In this document: in pieces, positions 37,465 to 51,064 of the stretch
How the letters are laid out: each line of letters begins with the position of its first letter
Position numbering within the stretch: position 1 is the first letter of the stretch
Assembly: GCF_051014685.1 (NCBI RefSeq)
Contig: NW_027478488.1
Coordinates: 806,001 to 870,000 of the forward strand
Direction: 5' to 3'
Source: Ptiloglossa arizonensis
Taxonomy: Eukaryota; Arthropoda; Insecta; Hymenoptera; Colletidae
Length of the DNA stretch: 64,000 nt
Position numbers and translations under genes: made by a program
Notes under the pieces: generated by a model
Told to the model about the DNA's origin: nothing
Databases searched by the model: none
The model's input: the letters and a program-made list of their open reading frames with translations, nothing else

Positions 37465-40297
37465 CCTATTGCATCTGAAAGTAGAAACTCGCCCGATTAC
37501 AACGGTATTTGTATTTTTTCCCTAGGCCATTCGGGTTAAGCGTTTGGAGCAGCAGAATTGCGAAAAATTTTTTGCCTTCTCAACCATTTCTTGGCTTCAA
37601 ACTGCCATATCTCGCGAACCGATTGACCTAACCCAAAAATTCCTATTGCATCTGAAAGTAGAAACTCGCCCGACTACAGCGGCATGAGTATTTTTTCACT
37701 AGGCCATTCTGGTTAAGCGTTTGGATCAGCAAAATTGCGAAAAATTGTATGCCTTCTCAACCATTTCTTGGCTTCAAACTCCCATATCTCGCGAACGGAT
37801 TGACATAACCCAAAAATTCCTATTGCATCTGAAAGTAGAAACTCGCCCGAATACAGCGGTATGTGTATTCTTTCCCTAGGCAATTCTGGTTAAGCGTTTG
37901 GAGCAGCATAATTGCGAAAAATTTTTGCCTTCTCAACCATTTCTTGGCTTCAAACTCCCATATCTCGCGAACGGATTGACCTAACCCAAAAATTCCTGTT
38001 GCATCTGAAAGTAGAAACTCGCCCGATTACAGCGGTATGTGTATTTTTTCCCTAGGCCATTCTGGTTAAGCTTTTGGAGCAGCAGAAGTGCGACAAATTT
38101 GTCGTCTTCTCAACCATTTCATAGCTTCAAACTCCCATATCTCGCGAACGGAGTGACCTAACCCAAAAATTCCTATTTCATCTGAAAGTAGAAACTCGAA
38201 CGACTACAGCGGTATGTGTATTTTTTCCCTAGGCCTTTCTGGTTAAGCGTTTGGATCAGCAGAATTGCGAAAAATTGTATGCCTTCTCAACCATTTCTTG
38301 GATTCAAACTCCCATATCTCGCGAACGGATTGACCTAACCCAAAAATTCCTGTTGCATCTGAAAGTAGAAACTCGCCCGATTACAACGGTATGCGTATTT
38401 TTTCCCTAGCCCATACTGGTTAAGCGTTTGGAGCAGCAGAATTGCGAAAAATGTTTTGCCATCTCAACCATTTCTTGGCTTCAAACTCCCATATCTCGCG
38501 AACGGAGTGACCTAACCCAAAAATTCCTATTTCATCTGAAAGTAGAAACTCGAACGACTACAGCGGTATGTGTATTTTTTCCCTAGGCCTTTCTGGTTAA
38601 GCGTTTGGATCAGCAGAATTGCGAAAAATTGTATGCCTTCTCAACCATTTCTTGGCTTCAAACTCCCATATCTCGCGAACGGATTGACCTAACCCAAAAA
38701 TTCCTGTTGCATCTGAAAGTAGAAACTCGCCCGATTACAACGGTATGTGTATTTTTTCCCTAGGCCATTCTGGTTAAGCGTTTGGAGCAGCAGAATTGCG
38801 AGAAGTTTTTTGCCTTCTCTAACCATTTCTTGGCTTCAAACTCCCATATCTCGCGAACGGATTGACCGAACTCAAAAATCCCTGTTGCCTCTGAAAGTAG
38901 AAACTCGCCCGATTACAACTGTATGTGTATTTTTTCCCTAGGCCATTCTGGTTAAGCGTTTGGAGCAACAGAATTGCGAAACATTTTTTGCCGTCTTTAA
39001 CCATTTCCTGGCTTCAAACTCCCATATCTCGCGAACGTATTGACCTAACCCAAAAATTCCTGTTGCATCTGAAAGTAGAAACTCGCCCGATTACAACGGT
39101 GTGCGTATTTCTTCACTAGGCCATTCTGGTTAAGCGTTTGGAGCAGCAGAATTGCGAAAAATGTTTTGCCTTCTCAACCATTTCTTGATTTCAAACTCCC
39201 ATATCTCGCGACGGATTGACCTAACCCAAAATTTCCTATTGCACCTGAAAGTAGAAACTCGTCCGATTACAACGGTATGTGTATTTTTTCCCTAGGCCAT
39301 TCTGGTTAAGCGTTTGGAGCAGCGGAAGTGCGAAAAATTTGTTGTCTTCTCAACCATTTCTTAGCTTCAAACTCCCATATCTCGCGAACGGATTGAACTT
39401 ACCCAAAAATTCCTGTTGCATCTCAAAGTAGAAACTCGCCCGATTACAACGGTATGTGTATTTTTTCCCTAGGCCATTCTGGTTAAGCGTTTGGAGCAGC
39501 AGAATTGCGAAAACTTTTTTGCCTTCTCAACCATTTCTTGGCTTCAAACTCCCATATCTTGCGAACGGATTGAACTAACCCAAAAATTCCTGTTGCGTGT
39601 GAAAGTAGAAACTCGCCCGATTACAACGGTATGTGTATTTTTTCCCTAGCCCATTCTGGTTAAGCGTTTGGAGCAGCAGAATTGCGAAAAATTTGTTGTC
39701 TTCTGAACCATTTCTCAGCTTCAAAGTCCCATATCTCGCGAACGGATTGACCAAACCCAAAAATTCCTGCTGCGTCTGAAAGTAGAAACTCGCCCGATTA
39801 CAACGATATGCGTATTTCTTCACTAGGCCATTCTGGTTAAGCGTTTGGAGCAGCAGAATTGCGAAAAATGTTTTGCCTTCTCAACCATTTCTTGATTTCA
39901 AACTCCCATATCTCGCGAACGGATTGACCTAACCCAAAAATTCCTATTGCCTCTGAAAGTAGAAACTCGCCCGATTACAACTGTATGTGTATTTTTTCCC
40001 TAGGCCATTCTGGTTAAGCGTTTGGAGCAACAGAATTGCGAAAAATTTTTTGTCGTCTTTAACCATTTCCTGGCTTCAAACTCCCATATCTCGCGAACGG
40101 ATTGACCAAACCCAAAAATTCCTGCTGCGTCTGAAAGTAGAAACTCGCCCGATTACAAAGATATGCGTATTTCTTCACTAGGCCATTCTGGATGAGCGTT
40201 TGGAGCAGCAGAATTGCGAAAAATGTTTTGCCTTCTCAACCATTTCTTGATTTCAAACTCCCATATCTCGCGAACGGATTGACCTAACCCAAAAATT
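37465..40297 (+). repeat. 16-monomer tandem duplication, left unit (2833 bp)
   Basis: The unit repeats immediately to its right. The marker CATTCGGGTTAAGCG precedes monomers at 37540 and 40373 (offset 2833). Others are GGCATGAG with TTTTTTCAC, GCGACAAATTTGTCGTC, CTCGAACGACTAC, and GCGAGAAGTTTTTTGCC with CTCAAAAATCCC. It is the first part of the window rich in the 178 bp monomer type with TTTAACC. About 353 bp (39206-39558, two monomers with CTCGCGACGG and TTGAACTTACCC) is present here but missing from the right unit. Confidence 0.88.
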
Positions 40298-42777
40298 CCT
40301 ATTGCATCTGAAAGTAGAAACTCGCCCGATTACAACGGTATGTGTATTTTTTCCCTAGGCCATTCGGGTTAAGCGTTTGGAGCAGCAGAATTGCGAAAAA
40401 TTTTTTGCCTTCTCAACCATTTCTTGGCTTCAAACTGCCATATCTCGCGAACCGATTGACCTAACCCAAAAATTCCTATTGCATCTGAAAGTAGAAACTC
40501 GCCCGACTACAGCGGCATGAGTATTTTTTCACTAGGCCATTCTGGTTAAGCGTTTGGATCAGCAAAATTGCGAAAAATTGTATGCCTTCTCAACCATTTC
40601 TTGGCTTCAAACTCCCATATCTCGCGAACGGATTGACATAACCCAAAAATTCCTATTGCATCTGAAAGTAGAAACTCGCCCGAATACAGCGGTATGTGTA
40701 TTCTTTCCCTAGGCAATTCTGGTTAAGCGTTTGGAGCAGCATAATTGCGAAAAATTTTTGCCTTCTCAACCATTTCTTGGCTTCAAACTCCCATATCTCG
40801 CGAACGGATTGACCTAACCCAAAAATTCCTGTTGCATCTGAAAGTAGAAACTCGCCCGATTACAGCGGTATGTGTATTTTTTCCCTAGGCCATTCTGGTT
40901 AAGCTTTTGGAGCAGCAGAAGTGCGACAAATTTGTCGTCTTCTCAACCATTTCATAGCTTCAAACTCCCATATCTCGCGAACGGAGTGACCTAACCCAAA
41001 AATTCCTATTTCATCTGAAAGTAGAAACTCGAACGACTACAGCGGTATGTGTATTTTTTCCCTAGGCCTTTCTGGTTAAGCGTTTGGATCAGCAGAATTG
41101 CGAAAAATTGTATGCCTTCTCAACCATTTCTTGGATTCAAACTCCCATATCTCGCGAACGGATTGACCTAACCCAAAAATTCCTGTTGCATCTGAAAGTA
41201 GAAACTCGCCCGATTACAACGGTATGCGTATTTTTTCCCTAGCCCATACTGGTTAAGCGTTTGGAGCAGCAGAATTGCGAAAAATGTTTTGCCATCTCAA
41301 CCATTTCTTGGCTTCAAACTCCCATATCTCGCGAACGGAGTGACCTAACCCAAAAATTCCTATTTCATCTGAAAGTAGAAACTCGAACGACTACAGCGGT
41401 ATGTGTATTTTTTCCCTAGGCCTTTCTGGTTAAGCGTTTGGATCAGCAGAATTGCGAAAAATTGTATGCCTTCTCAACCATTTCTTGGCTTCAAACTCCC
41501 ATATCTCGCGAACGGATTGACCTAACCCAAAAATTCCTGTTGCATCTGAAAGTAGAAACTCGCCCGATTACAACGGTATGTGTATTTTTTCCCTAGGCCA
41601 TTCTGGTTAAGCGTTTGGAGCAGCAGAATTGCGAGAAGTTTTTTGCCTTCTCTAACCATTTCTTGGCTTCAAACTCCCATATCTCGCGAACGGATTGACC
41701 GAACTCAAAAATCCCTGTTGCCTCTGAAAGTAGAAACTCGCCCGATTACAACTGTATGTGTATTTTTTCCCTAGGCCATTCTGGTTAAGCGTTTGGAGCA
41801 ACAGAATTGCGAAACATTTTTTGCCGTCTTTAACCATTTCCTGGCTTCAAACTCCCATATCTCGCGAACGTATTGACCTAACCCAAAAATTCCTGTTGCA
41901 TCTGAAAGTAGAAACTCGCCCGATTACAACGGTGTGCGTATTTCTTCACTAGGCCATTCTGGTTAAGCGTTTGGAGCAGCAGAATTGCGAAAAATGTTTT
42001 GCCTTCTCAACCATTTCTTGATTTCAAACTCCCATATCTTGCGAACGGATTGAACTAACCCAAAAATTCCTGTTGCGTGTGAAAGTAGAAACTCGCCCGA
42101 TTACAACGGTATGTGTATTTTTTCCCTAGCCCATTCTGGTTAAGCGTTTGGAGCAGCAGAATTGCGAAAAATTTGTTGTCTTCTGAACCATTTCTCAGCT
42201 TCAAAGTCCCATATCTCGCGAACGGATTGACCAAACCCAAAAATTCCTGCTGCGTCTGAAAGTAGAAACTCGCCCGATTACAACGATATGCGTATTTCTT
42301 CACTAGGCCATTCTGGTTAAGAGTTTGGAGCAGCAGAATTGCGAAAAATGTTTTGCCTTCTCAACCATTTCTTGATTTCAAACTCCCATATCTCGCGAAC
42401 GGATTGACCTAACCCAAAAATTCCTATTGCCTCTGAAAGTAGAAACTCGCCCGATTACAACTGTATGTGTATTTTTTCCCTAGGCCATTCTGGTTAAGCG
42501 TTTGGAGCAACAGAATTGCGAAAAATTTTTTGTCGTCTTTAACCATTTCCTGGCTTCAAACTCCCATATCTCGCGAACGGATTGACCAAACCCAAAAATT
42601 CCTGCTGCGTCTGAAAGTAGAAACTCGCCCGATTACAAAGATATGCGTATTTCTTCACTAGGCCATTCTGGATGAGCGTTTGGAGCAGCAGAATTGCGAA
42701 AAATGTTTTGCCTTCTCAACCATTTCTTGATTTCAAACTCCCATATCTCGCGAACGGATTGACCTAACCCAAAAATT
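40298..42777 (+). repeat. 16-monomer tandem duplication, right unit (2480 bp, two monomers lost)
   Basis: From 40298 to 42038 it follows the left unit at an offset of 2833 bp; from 42039 the offset drops to 2480 bp. The switch falls within a monomer, between CTTGATTTCAAACTCCC and CTTGCGAACGG, so two monomers were removed by an in-register recombination that left the 177 bp phase intact. After about 42777 the sequence departs (GGTTAAGAGTTTGG instead of CATTCGGGTTAAG). Confidence 0.88.
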
Positions 42778-43720
42778 CCTATTGCATCTGAAAGTAGAAA
42801 CTCGCCCGATTACAACGGTATGTGTATTTTTTCCCTAGGCCATTCTGGTTAAGAGTTTGGAGCAGCAGAATTGCGAGAAATTTTTTGCCTTCTTTAACCA
42901 TTTCTTGGCTTCAAACTCCCATATCTCGCGAACGGGTTGACCTAACTCAAAAATTCCTGTTGCCTCTGAAAGTAGAATCTCGCCCGATTACAACTGTATG
43001 TGTATTTTTTCCCTAGGCCATTCTGGTTAAGCGTTTGGAGCAGCAGAATTGCGAAAAATTTTTTGCCTTCTCAACCATTTCTTGCCTTCAAACTCCCATA
43101 TCTCGCGAACGGATTGACCTAACCCAAAAATTCCTATTGCATCCGAAAGTAGAAACTCGCCCGATTACAACGGTATGTGTATTTTTTCCCTAGGCCATTC
43201 TGGTTAAGCGTTTGGAGCAACAGAATTGCGAAAAATTTTTTGCCTTCTTTAACCATTTCCTGGCTTCAAACTCCCATATCTCGCGAACGGATTGACCTAA
43301 CCCAAAAATTCCTGTTGCATCTGAAAGTAGAAACTCGCCCGATTACAACGGTATGTGTATTTTTTCCCTAGGCCATTCTGGTTAAGCGTTTGGAGCAGCA
43401 GAATTGCGAAAAATTTTTTGCCTTATCAACCATTTCTTGGCTTCAATCTGCCATATCTCGCGAACGGATTGACCTAACCCAAAAATTCCTGTTGCGTGCG
43501 AAAGTAGAAACTCGCCCGATTACAACGGTATGTGTATTTTTCCCCTAGCCCATTCTGGTTTAGCGTTTGGAGCAGCAGAATTGCGAAAAATTTGTTGTCT
43601 TCTCAACCATTTCTTAGCTTCAAAGTCCCATATCTCGCGAACGGATTGACCAAACCCAAAAATTCCTGCTGAGTCTGAAAGTAGAAACTCGCCCGATTAC
43701 AACGGTGTGTGTATTTTTTC
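42440..43720 (+). repeat. 24-monomer offset duplication, left copy (pairs with 46690-47970)
   Basis: Landmarks at 42467, 42822 and 43177 recur at 46719, 47074 and 47429, each 4252 bp away. Shared markers are TTTTTTGTCGTCTTTAACC, ACAAAGATATGCG, GGATGAGCG, GGTTAAGAGTTTGG, CTTGCCTTCAAAC and TTCCCCTAGCCC with GGTTTAGCG. Boundaries are approximate. Confidence 0.75.
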
Positions 43721-46689
43721 CCTAGGCCATTCTGGTTAAGCGTTTGGAGCAGCAGAATTGCGAAAAATGTTTTGCCATCTCAACCATTTCTTGGCTTCAA
43801 ACTCCCATATCTCGCGAACGGATTGACATAACCCAAAAATTCCTATTGCATCTGAAAGTAGAAACTCGCCCGATTACAACGGTATGTGTATTTTTTCCCT
43901 AGGCCATTCGGGTTAAGCGTTTGGAGCAGCAGAATTGCGAAAAATTTTTTGCCTTCTCAACCATTTCTTGGTTTCAATCTCCCATATCTCGCGACGGATT
44001 GACCTAACCCAAAAATTCCTGTTGCACCTGAAAGTAGAAACTCGCCCGATTACAACGGTATGTGTATTTTTTCCCTAGGCCATTCTGGTTAAGCGTTTGG
44101 AGCAGCAGAATTGCGAAAAATTTTTTGCCTTCTCAACCATTTCTTGGCTTCAAACTCCCATATCTCGCGAACGGATTGACCTAACCCAAAAATTCCTGTT
44201 GCGTGTGAAAGTAGAAACTCGCCCGATTACAACGGTATGTGTATTTTTTCCCTAGCCCATTCTGCTTAAGCTTTTGGAGCAGCAGAATTTCGAAAGATTT
44301 GTTGTCTTCTCAACCATTTCTTATCTTCAAAGTCCCATATCTCGCGAACGGATTGACCAAACCCAAAAATTCCTGCTGAGTCTGAAAGTAGAAACTCGCC
44401 CGATTACAAGGGAATGTGTATCTTTTCCCTAGCCCATTCTGGTTAAGCGTTTGGAGCAGCAGAATTGCGAAAAAATTGTTGTCTTCTCAACCAATTCTTA
44501 GCTTCAAAGTCCCATATCTCGCGAACGGATTGACCTAACCCAAAAATTCCTGTTGCATCTGAAAGTATAAACTCGCCCGATTACAACGGTATGTGTATTT
44601 TTTCCCTAGGCCATTCTGGTTAAGCGTTTGGAGCAGCAGAAGTGCGAAAAATTTGTTGTCTTCTCAACCATTTCATAGCTTCAAACTCCCATATCTCGCG
44701 AACGGAGTGACCTAACCCAAAAATTCCTATTTCATCTGAAAGTAGAAACTCGAACGACTACAGCGGTATGTGTATTTTTTCCCTAGGCCTTTCTGGTTAA
44801 GCGTTTGGATCAGCAGAATTGCGAAAAATTGTATGCCTTCTCAACCATTTCTTGGATTCAAACTCCCATATCTCGCGAACGGATTGACCTAACCCAAAAA
44901 TTCCTGTTGCGTGTGAAAGTAGAAACTCGCCCGATTACAACGGTATGTGTATTTTTTCCCTAGCCCATTCTGGTTAAGTGTTTGGAGCAGCAGAATTGCG
45001 AAAAATTTGTTGTCTTCTGAACCATTTCTCAGCTTGAAAGTCCCATATCTCGCGAACGGATTGACCAAACCCAAAAATTCCTGCTGCGTCTGAAAGTAGA
45101 AACTCGCCCGATTACAACGATATGCGTATTTCTTCACTAGGCCATTCTGGTTAAGCGTTTGGAGCAGCAGAATTGCGAAAAATGTTTTGCCTTCTCAACC
45201 ATTTCTTGATTTCAAACTCCCATATCTCGCGAACGGATTGACCTAACCCAAAAATTCCTATTGCATCTGAAAGTAGAAACTCGCCCGATTACAACGGTAT
45301 GTGTATTTTTTCCCTAGGCCATTCTGGTTAAGCGTTTGGAGCAGCAGAATTGCGAGAAGTTTTTTGCCTTCTCTAACCATTTCTTGGCTTCAAACTCCCA
45401 TATCTCGCGAACGGATTGACCGAACTCAAAAATCCCTGTTGCCTCTGAAAGTAGAAACTCGCCCGATTACAACTGTATGTGTATTTTTTCCCTAGGCCAT
45501 TCTGGTTAAGCGTTTGGAGCAACAGAATTGCGAAAAATTTTTTGCCGTCTTTAACCATTTCCTGGCTTCAAACTCCCATATCTCGCGAACGTATTGACCT
45601 AACCCAAAAATTCCTGTTGCATCTGAAAGTAGAAACTCGCCCGATTACAACGGTGTGCGTATTTCTTCACTAGGCCATTCTGGTTAAGCGTTTGGAGCAG
45701 CAGAATTGCGAAAAATGTTTTGCCTTCTCAACCATTTCTTGATTTCAAACTCCCATATCTCGCGACGGATTGACCTAACCCAAAATTTCCTATTGCACCT
45801 GAAAGTAGAAACTCGTCCGATTACAACGGTATGTGTATTTTTTCCCTAGGCCATTCTGGTTAAGCGTTTGGAGCAGCGGAAGTGCGAAAAATTTGTTGTC
45901 TTCTCAACCATTTCTTAGCTTCAAACTCCCATATCTCGCGAACGGATTGAACTTACCCAAAAATTCCTGTTGCATCTCAAAGTAGAAACTCGCCCGATTA
46001 CAACGGTATGTGTATTTTTTCCCTAGGCCATTCTGGTTAAGCGTTTGGAGCAGCAGAATTGCGAAAAATTTTTTGCCTTCTCAACCATTTCTTGGCTTCA
46101 AACTCCCATATCTTGCGAACGGATTGAACTAACCCAAAAATTACTGTTGCGTGTGAAAGTAGAAACTCGCCCGATTACAACGGTATGTGTATTTTTTCCC
46201 TAGCCCATTCTGGTTAAGCGTTTGGAGCAGCAGAATTGCGAAAAATTTGTTGTCTTCTGAACCATTTCTCAGCTTCAAAGTCCCATATCTCGCGAACGGA
46301 TTGACCAAACCCAAAAATTCCTGCTGCGTCTGAAAGTAGAAACTCGCCCGATTACAACGATATGCGTATTTCTTCACTAGGCCATTCTGGTTAAGCGTTT
46401 GGAGCAGCAGAATTGCGAAAAATGTTTTGCCTTCTCAACCATTTCTTGATTTCAAACTCCCATATCTCGCGAACGGATTGACCTAACCCAAAAATTCCTA
46501 TTGCATCTGAAAGTAGAAACTCGCCCGATTACAACGGTATGTGTATTTTTTCCCTAGGCCATTCTGGTTAAGCGTTTGGAGCAGCAGAATTGCGAGAAGT
46601 TTTTTGCCTTCTGTAACCATTTCTTGGCTTCAAACTCCCATATCTCGCGAACGGATTGACCGAACTCAAAAATCCCTGTTGCCTCTGAA

Positions 46690-47970
46690 AGTAGAAACTC
46701 GCCCGATTACAACTGTATGTGTATTTTTTCCCTAGGCCATTCTGGTTAAGCGTTTGGAGCAACAGAATTGCGAAAAATTTTTTGTCGTCTTTAACCATTT
46801 CCTGGCTTCAAACTCCCATATCTCGCGAACGGATTGACCAAACCCAAAAATTCCTGCTGCGTCTGAAAGTAGAAACTCGCCCGATTACAAAGATATGCGT
46901 ATTTCTTCACTAGGCCATTCTGGATGAGCGTTTGGAGCAGCAGAATTGCGAAAAATGTTTTGCCTTCTCAACCATTTCTTGATTTCAAACTCCCATATCT
47001 CGCGAACGGATTGACCTAACCCAAAAATTCCTATTGCATCTGAAAGTAGAAACTCGCCCGATTACAACGGTAGGTGTATTTTTTCCCTAGGCCATTCTGG
47101 TTAAGAGTTTGGAGCAGCAGAATTGCGAGAAATTTTTTGCCTTCTTTAACCATTTCTTGGCTTCAAACTCCCATATCTCGCGAACGGATTGACCTAACTC
47201 AAAAATTCCTGTTGCCTCTGAAAGTAGAATCTCGCCCGATTACAACTGTATGTGTATTTTTTCCCTAGGCCATTCTGGTTAAGCGTTTGGAGCAGCAGAA
47301 TTGCGAAAAATTTTTTGCCTTCTCAACCATTTCTTGCCTTCAAACTCCCATATCTCGCGAACGGATTGACCTAACCCAAAAATTCCTATTGCATCTGAAA
47401 GTAGAAACTCGCCCGATTACAACGGTATGTGTATTTTTTCCCTAGGCCATTCTGGTTAAGCGTTTGGAGCAACAGAATCGCGAAAAATTTTTTGCCTTCT
47501 TTAACCATTTCCTGGCTTCAAACTCCCATATCTCGCGAACGGATTGACCTAACCCAAAAATTCCTGTTGCATCTGAAAGTAGAAACTCGCCCGATTACAA
47601 CGGTATGTGTATTTTTTCCCTAGGCCATTCTGGTTAAGCGTTTGGAGCAGCAGAATTGCGAAAAATTTTTTGCCTTATTAACCATTTCTGGCTTCAATCT
47701 GCCATATCTCGCGAACGGATTGACCTAACCCAAAAATTCCTGTTGCGTGTGAAAGTAGAAACTCGCCCGATTACAACGGTATGTGTATTTTTCCCCTAGC
47801 CCATTCTGGTTTAGCGTTTGGAGCAGCAGAATTGCGAAAAATTTGTTGTCTTCTCAACCATTTCTTAGCTTCAAAGTCCCATATCTCGCGAACGGATTGA
47901 CCAAACCCAAAAATTCCTGCTGAGTCTGAAAGTAGAAACTCGCCCGATTACAACGGTATGCGTATTTTTT
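46690..47970 (+). repeat. 24-monomer offset duplication, right copy
   Basis: Partner of 42440-43720. Small private differences include GGTAGGTG at about 47070, CAGAATCGCG at about 47475, and GCCTTATTAACC with a lost T in CATTTCTGGC at about 47680. It runs into the 529 bp triplet repeat. Confidence 0.75.
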
Positions 47971-48762
47971 CCCTAGCCCATTCTGGTTAGCGTTTGGAGC
48001 AGCAGAAGTGCGAAAAATTTTTTGCCTTCTCAACCATTTCTTGGTTTCAAACTCCCATATCTCGCGACGGATTGACCTAACCCAAAAATTCCTATTGCAC
48101 CTGAAAGTAGAAACTCGCCCGATAACAATGGTATGTGTATTTTTTCCCTAGGCCATTCTGGTTAAGCGTTTGGAGCAGCAGAATTGCGAAAAATTGTTTG
48201 CCTTATCAACCATTTCTTGGCTTCAATCTGCCATATCTCGCGAACGGATTGACCTAACCCAAAAATTCCTGTTGCGTGTGAAAGTAGAAACTCGCCCGAT
48301 TACAACGGTATGTGTATTTTTCCCCTAGCCCATTCTGGTTTAGCGTTTGGAGCAGCAGAATTGCGAAAAATTTTTTGTCTTCTCAACCATTTCTTAGCTT
48401 CAAAGTCCCATATCTCGCGAACGGATTGACCAAACCCAAAAATTCCTGCTGAGTCTGAAAGTAGAAACTCGCCCGATTACAACGGTATGCGTATTTTTTC
48501 CCTAGCCCATTCTGGTTAGCGTTTGGAGCAGCAGAAGTGCGAAAAATTTTTTGCCTTCTCAACCATTTCTTGGTTTCAAACTCCCATATCTCGCGACGGA
48601 TTGACCTAACCCAAAAATTCCTATTGCACCTGAAAGTAGAAACTCGCCCGATAACAATGGTATGTGTATTTTTTCCCTAGGCCATTCTGGTTAAGCGTTT
48701 GGAGCAGCAGAATTGCGAAAAATTGTTTGCCTTATCAACCATTTCTTGGCTTCAATCTGCCA
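47705..48762 (+). repeat. 3-monomer tandem repeat, two 529 bp copies
   Basis: GGTTAGCGTTTGG (an A lost from GGTTAAGCG) places monomers at 47990 and 48519, and CGATAACAATGG lies at 48120 and 48649; both pairs are 529 bp apart. Each unit holds two 176 bp monomers (the lost A in GGTTAGCG, and CTCGCGACGG), which accounts for 3 x 177 minus 2. TTCCCCTAGCCC with GGTTTAGCG also occurs once per unit. Confidence 0.85.
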
Positions 48763-50455
48763 TATCTCGCGAACGGATTGACCTAACCCAAAAATTCCTG
48801 TTGCGTGTGAAAGTAGAAACTCGCCCGATTACAACGGTATGTGTATTTTTTCCCTAGCCCATTCTGGTTAAGCGTTTGGAGCAGCAGAATTGCGAAAAAT
48901 TTGTTGTCTTCTGAACCATTTCTCAGCTTCAAAGTCCCATATCTCGCGAACGGATTGACCTAACCCAAAAATTCCTGTTGCGTGTGAAAGTAGAAACTCG
49001 CCCGATTACAACGGTATGTGTATTTTTTCGCTAGCCCATTCTGGTTAAGCGTTTGGAGCAGCAGAATTGCGAAAAATTTTTTGTCTTCTCAACCATTTCT
49101 TAGCTTCAAAGTCCCATATCTCGCGAACGGATTGACCAAACCCAAAAATTCCTGCTGAGTCTGAAAGTAGAAACTCGCCCGATTACAACGATATGCGTAT
49201 TTTTTCACTAGGTCATTCTGGTTAAGCGTTTGGAGCAGCAGAATTGCGAAAAATGTTTTGCCTTCTCAACCATTTCTTGGCTTCAAACTCCCATATCTCG
49301 CGAACGGATTGATCTAACCCAAAAATTCCTGTTGCACCTGAAAGTAGAAACTCGCCCGATTACAACGGTATGTGTATTTTTTCCCTAGGCCATTCTGGTT
49401 AAGCGTTTGGAGCAGCAGAATTGCGAGAAGTTTTTTGCCTTCTTTAACCATTTCTTGGCTTCAAACTCCCATATCTCGCGAACGGATTGACCGAACTCAA
49501 AAATCCCTGTTGCCTCTGAAAGTAGAAACTCGCCCGATTACAACTGTATGTGTATTTTTTCCCTAGGCCATTCTGGTTAAGCGTTTGGAGCAACAGAATT
49601 GCGAAAAATTTTTTGCCGTCTTTAACCATTTCCTGGCTTCAAACTCCCATATCTCGCGAACGGATTGACCTAACCCAAAATTTCCTATTGCACCTGAAAG
49701 TAGAAACTCGTCCGATTACAACGGTATGTGTATTTTTTCCCTAGCCCATTCTGGTTAAGCGTTTGGAGCAGCAGAATTGCGAAAAATTTGTTGTCTTCTG
49801 AACCATTTCTCAGCTTCGAACTCCCATATCTCGCGAACGGATTGACATAACCCAAAAATTCCTGTTGCATCTGAAAGTAGAAACTCAGCCGATTACAACG
49901 GTGTGTGTATTTTTTCCCTAGGCCATTCTGGTTAAGCGTTTGGAGCAACAGAATTGCGAAAAATTTTTTGCCTTCTTTAACCATTTCCTGGCTTCAAACT
50001 CCCATATCTCGCGAACGGATTGACCTAACCCAAAAATTCCTGTTGCATCTGAAAGTAGAAACTCGCCCGATTACAACGGTATGTGTATTTTTTCCCTAGG
50101 CCATTCTGGTTAAGGGTTTGGAGCAGCAGAATTGCGAAAAATTTTTTCCCTTCTCAACCATTTCTTGGCTTCAAACCGCCATATCTCGCGAACGGATTGA
50201 CCTAACCCAAAAATTCCTATTGCATCTGAAAGTAGAAACTCGCTCGACTACAGCGGTATGTGTATTTTTTCCCTAGGCCATTCTGGTTAAGCGTTTGGAG
50301 CAGCAGAATTGCGAAAAATTTGTTGTCTTCTCAACCATTTCTTAGCTTCAAACTCCCATATCTCGCGAACGGATTGAACTTACCCAAAAATTCCTGTTGC
50401 ATCTCAAAGTAGAAACTCGCCCGATTACAACGGTATGTGTATTTTTTCCCTAGGC
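48230..50455 (+). repeat. 16-monomer offset duplication, left copy (pairs with 51065-53290)
   Basis: Landmarks at 48519, 48650, 49372 and 49550 recur at 51353, 51484, 52206 and 52384, each 2834 bp away. In the middle, TTTTTTCGCTAGCCC (49026) and TTTTTTCACTAGGTC recur at an offset of 2657 bp. One monomer was therefore lost and another gained between these anchors. Rare shared markers include CTTCGAACTCCC with GACATAACCC, and GGTTAAGGGTTTGG with AAACCGCC. Confidence 0.82.
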
Positions 50456-51064
50456 CATTCTGGTTAAGCGTTTGGAGCAGCAGAATTGCGATAAATTTTT
50501 TGCCTTCTCAACCATTTCTTGGCTTCAAACCGCCATATCTCGCGAACGGATTGACCTAACCCAAAAATTCCTATTGCATCTGAAAGTAGAAACTCGCTCG
50601 ACTACAGCGGTATGGGTATTTTTTCCCTAGCCCATTCTGGTTAAGCGTTTGGAGCAGCAGAATTTCGAAAAATTTGTTGTCTTCTGAACCATTTCTCAGC
50701 TTCAAAGTCCCATATCTCGCGAACGGATTGACCAAACCCAAAAATTCCTGCTGCGTCTGAAAGTAGAAACTCGCCCGATTACAACTGTATGTGTATTTTT
50801 TCCCTAGGCCATTCTGGTTAAGCGTTTGGAGCAACAGAATTGCGAAAAATTTTTTGCCTTCTTTAACCATTTCCTGGCTTCAAACTCCCATATCTCGCGA
50901 ACGGATTGACCTAACCCAAAAATTCCTGTTGCATCTGAAAGTAGAAACTCGCCCGATTACAACGGTATGTGTATTTTTTCCCTAGGCCATTCTGGTTAAG
51001 CGTTTGGAGCAGCAGAATTGCGAAAAATTTTTTGCCTTATCAACCATTTCTTGGCTTCAATCTG

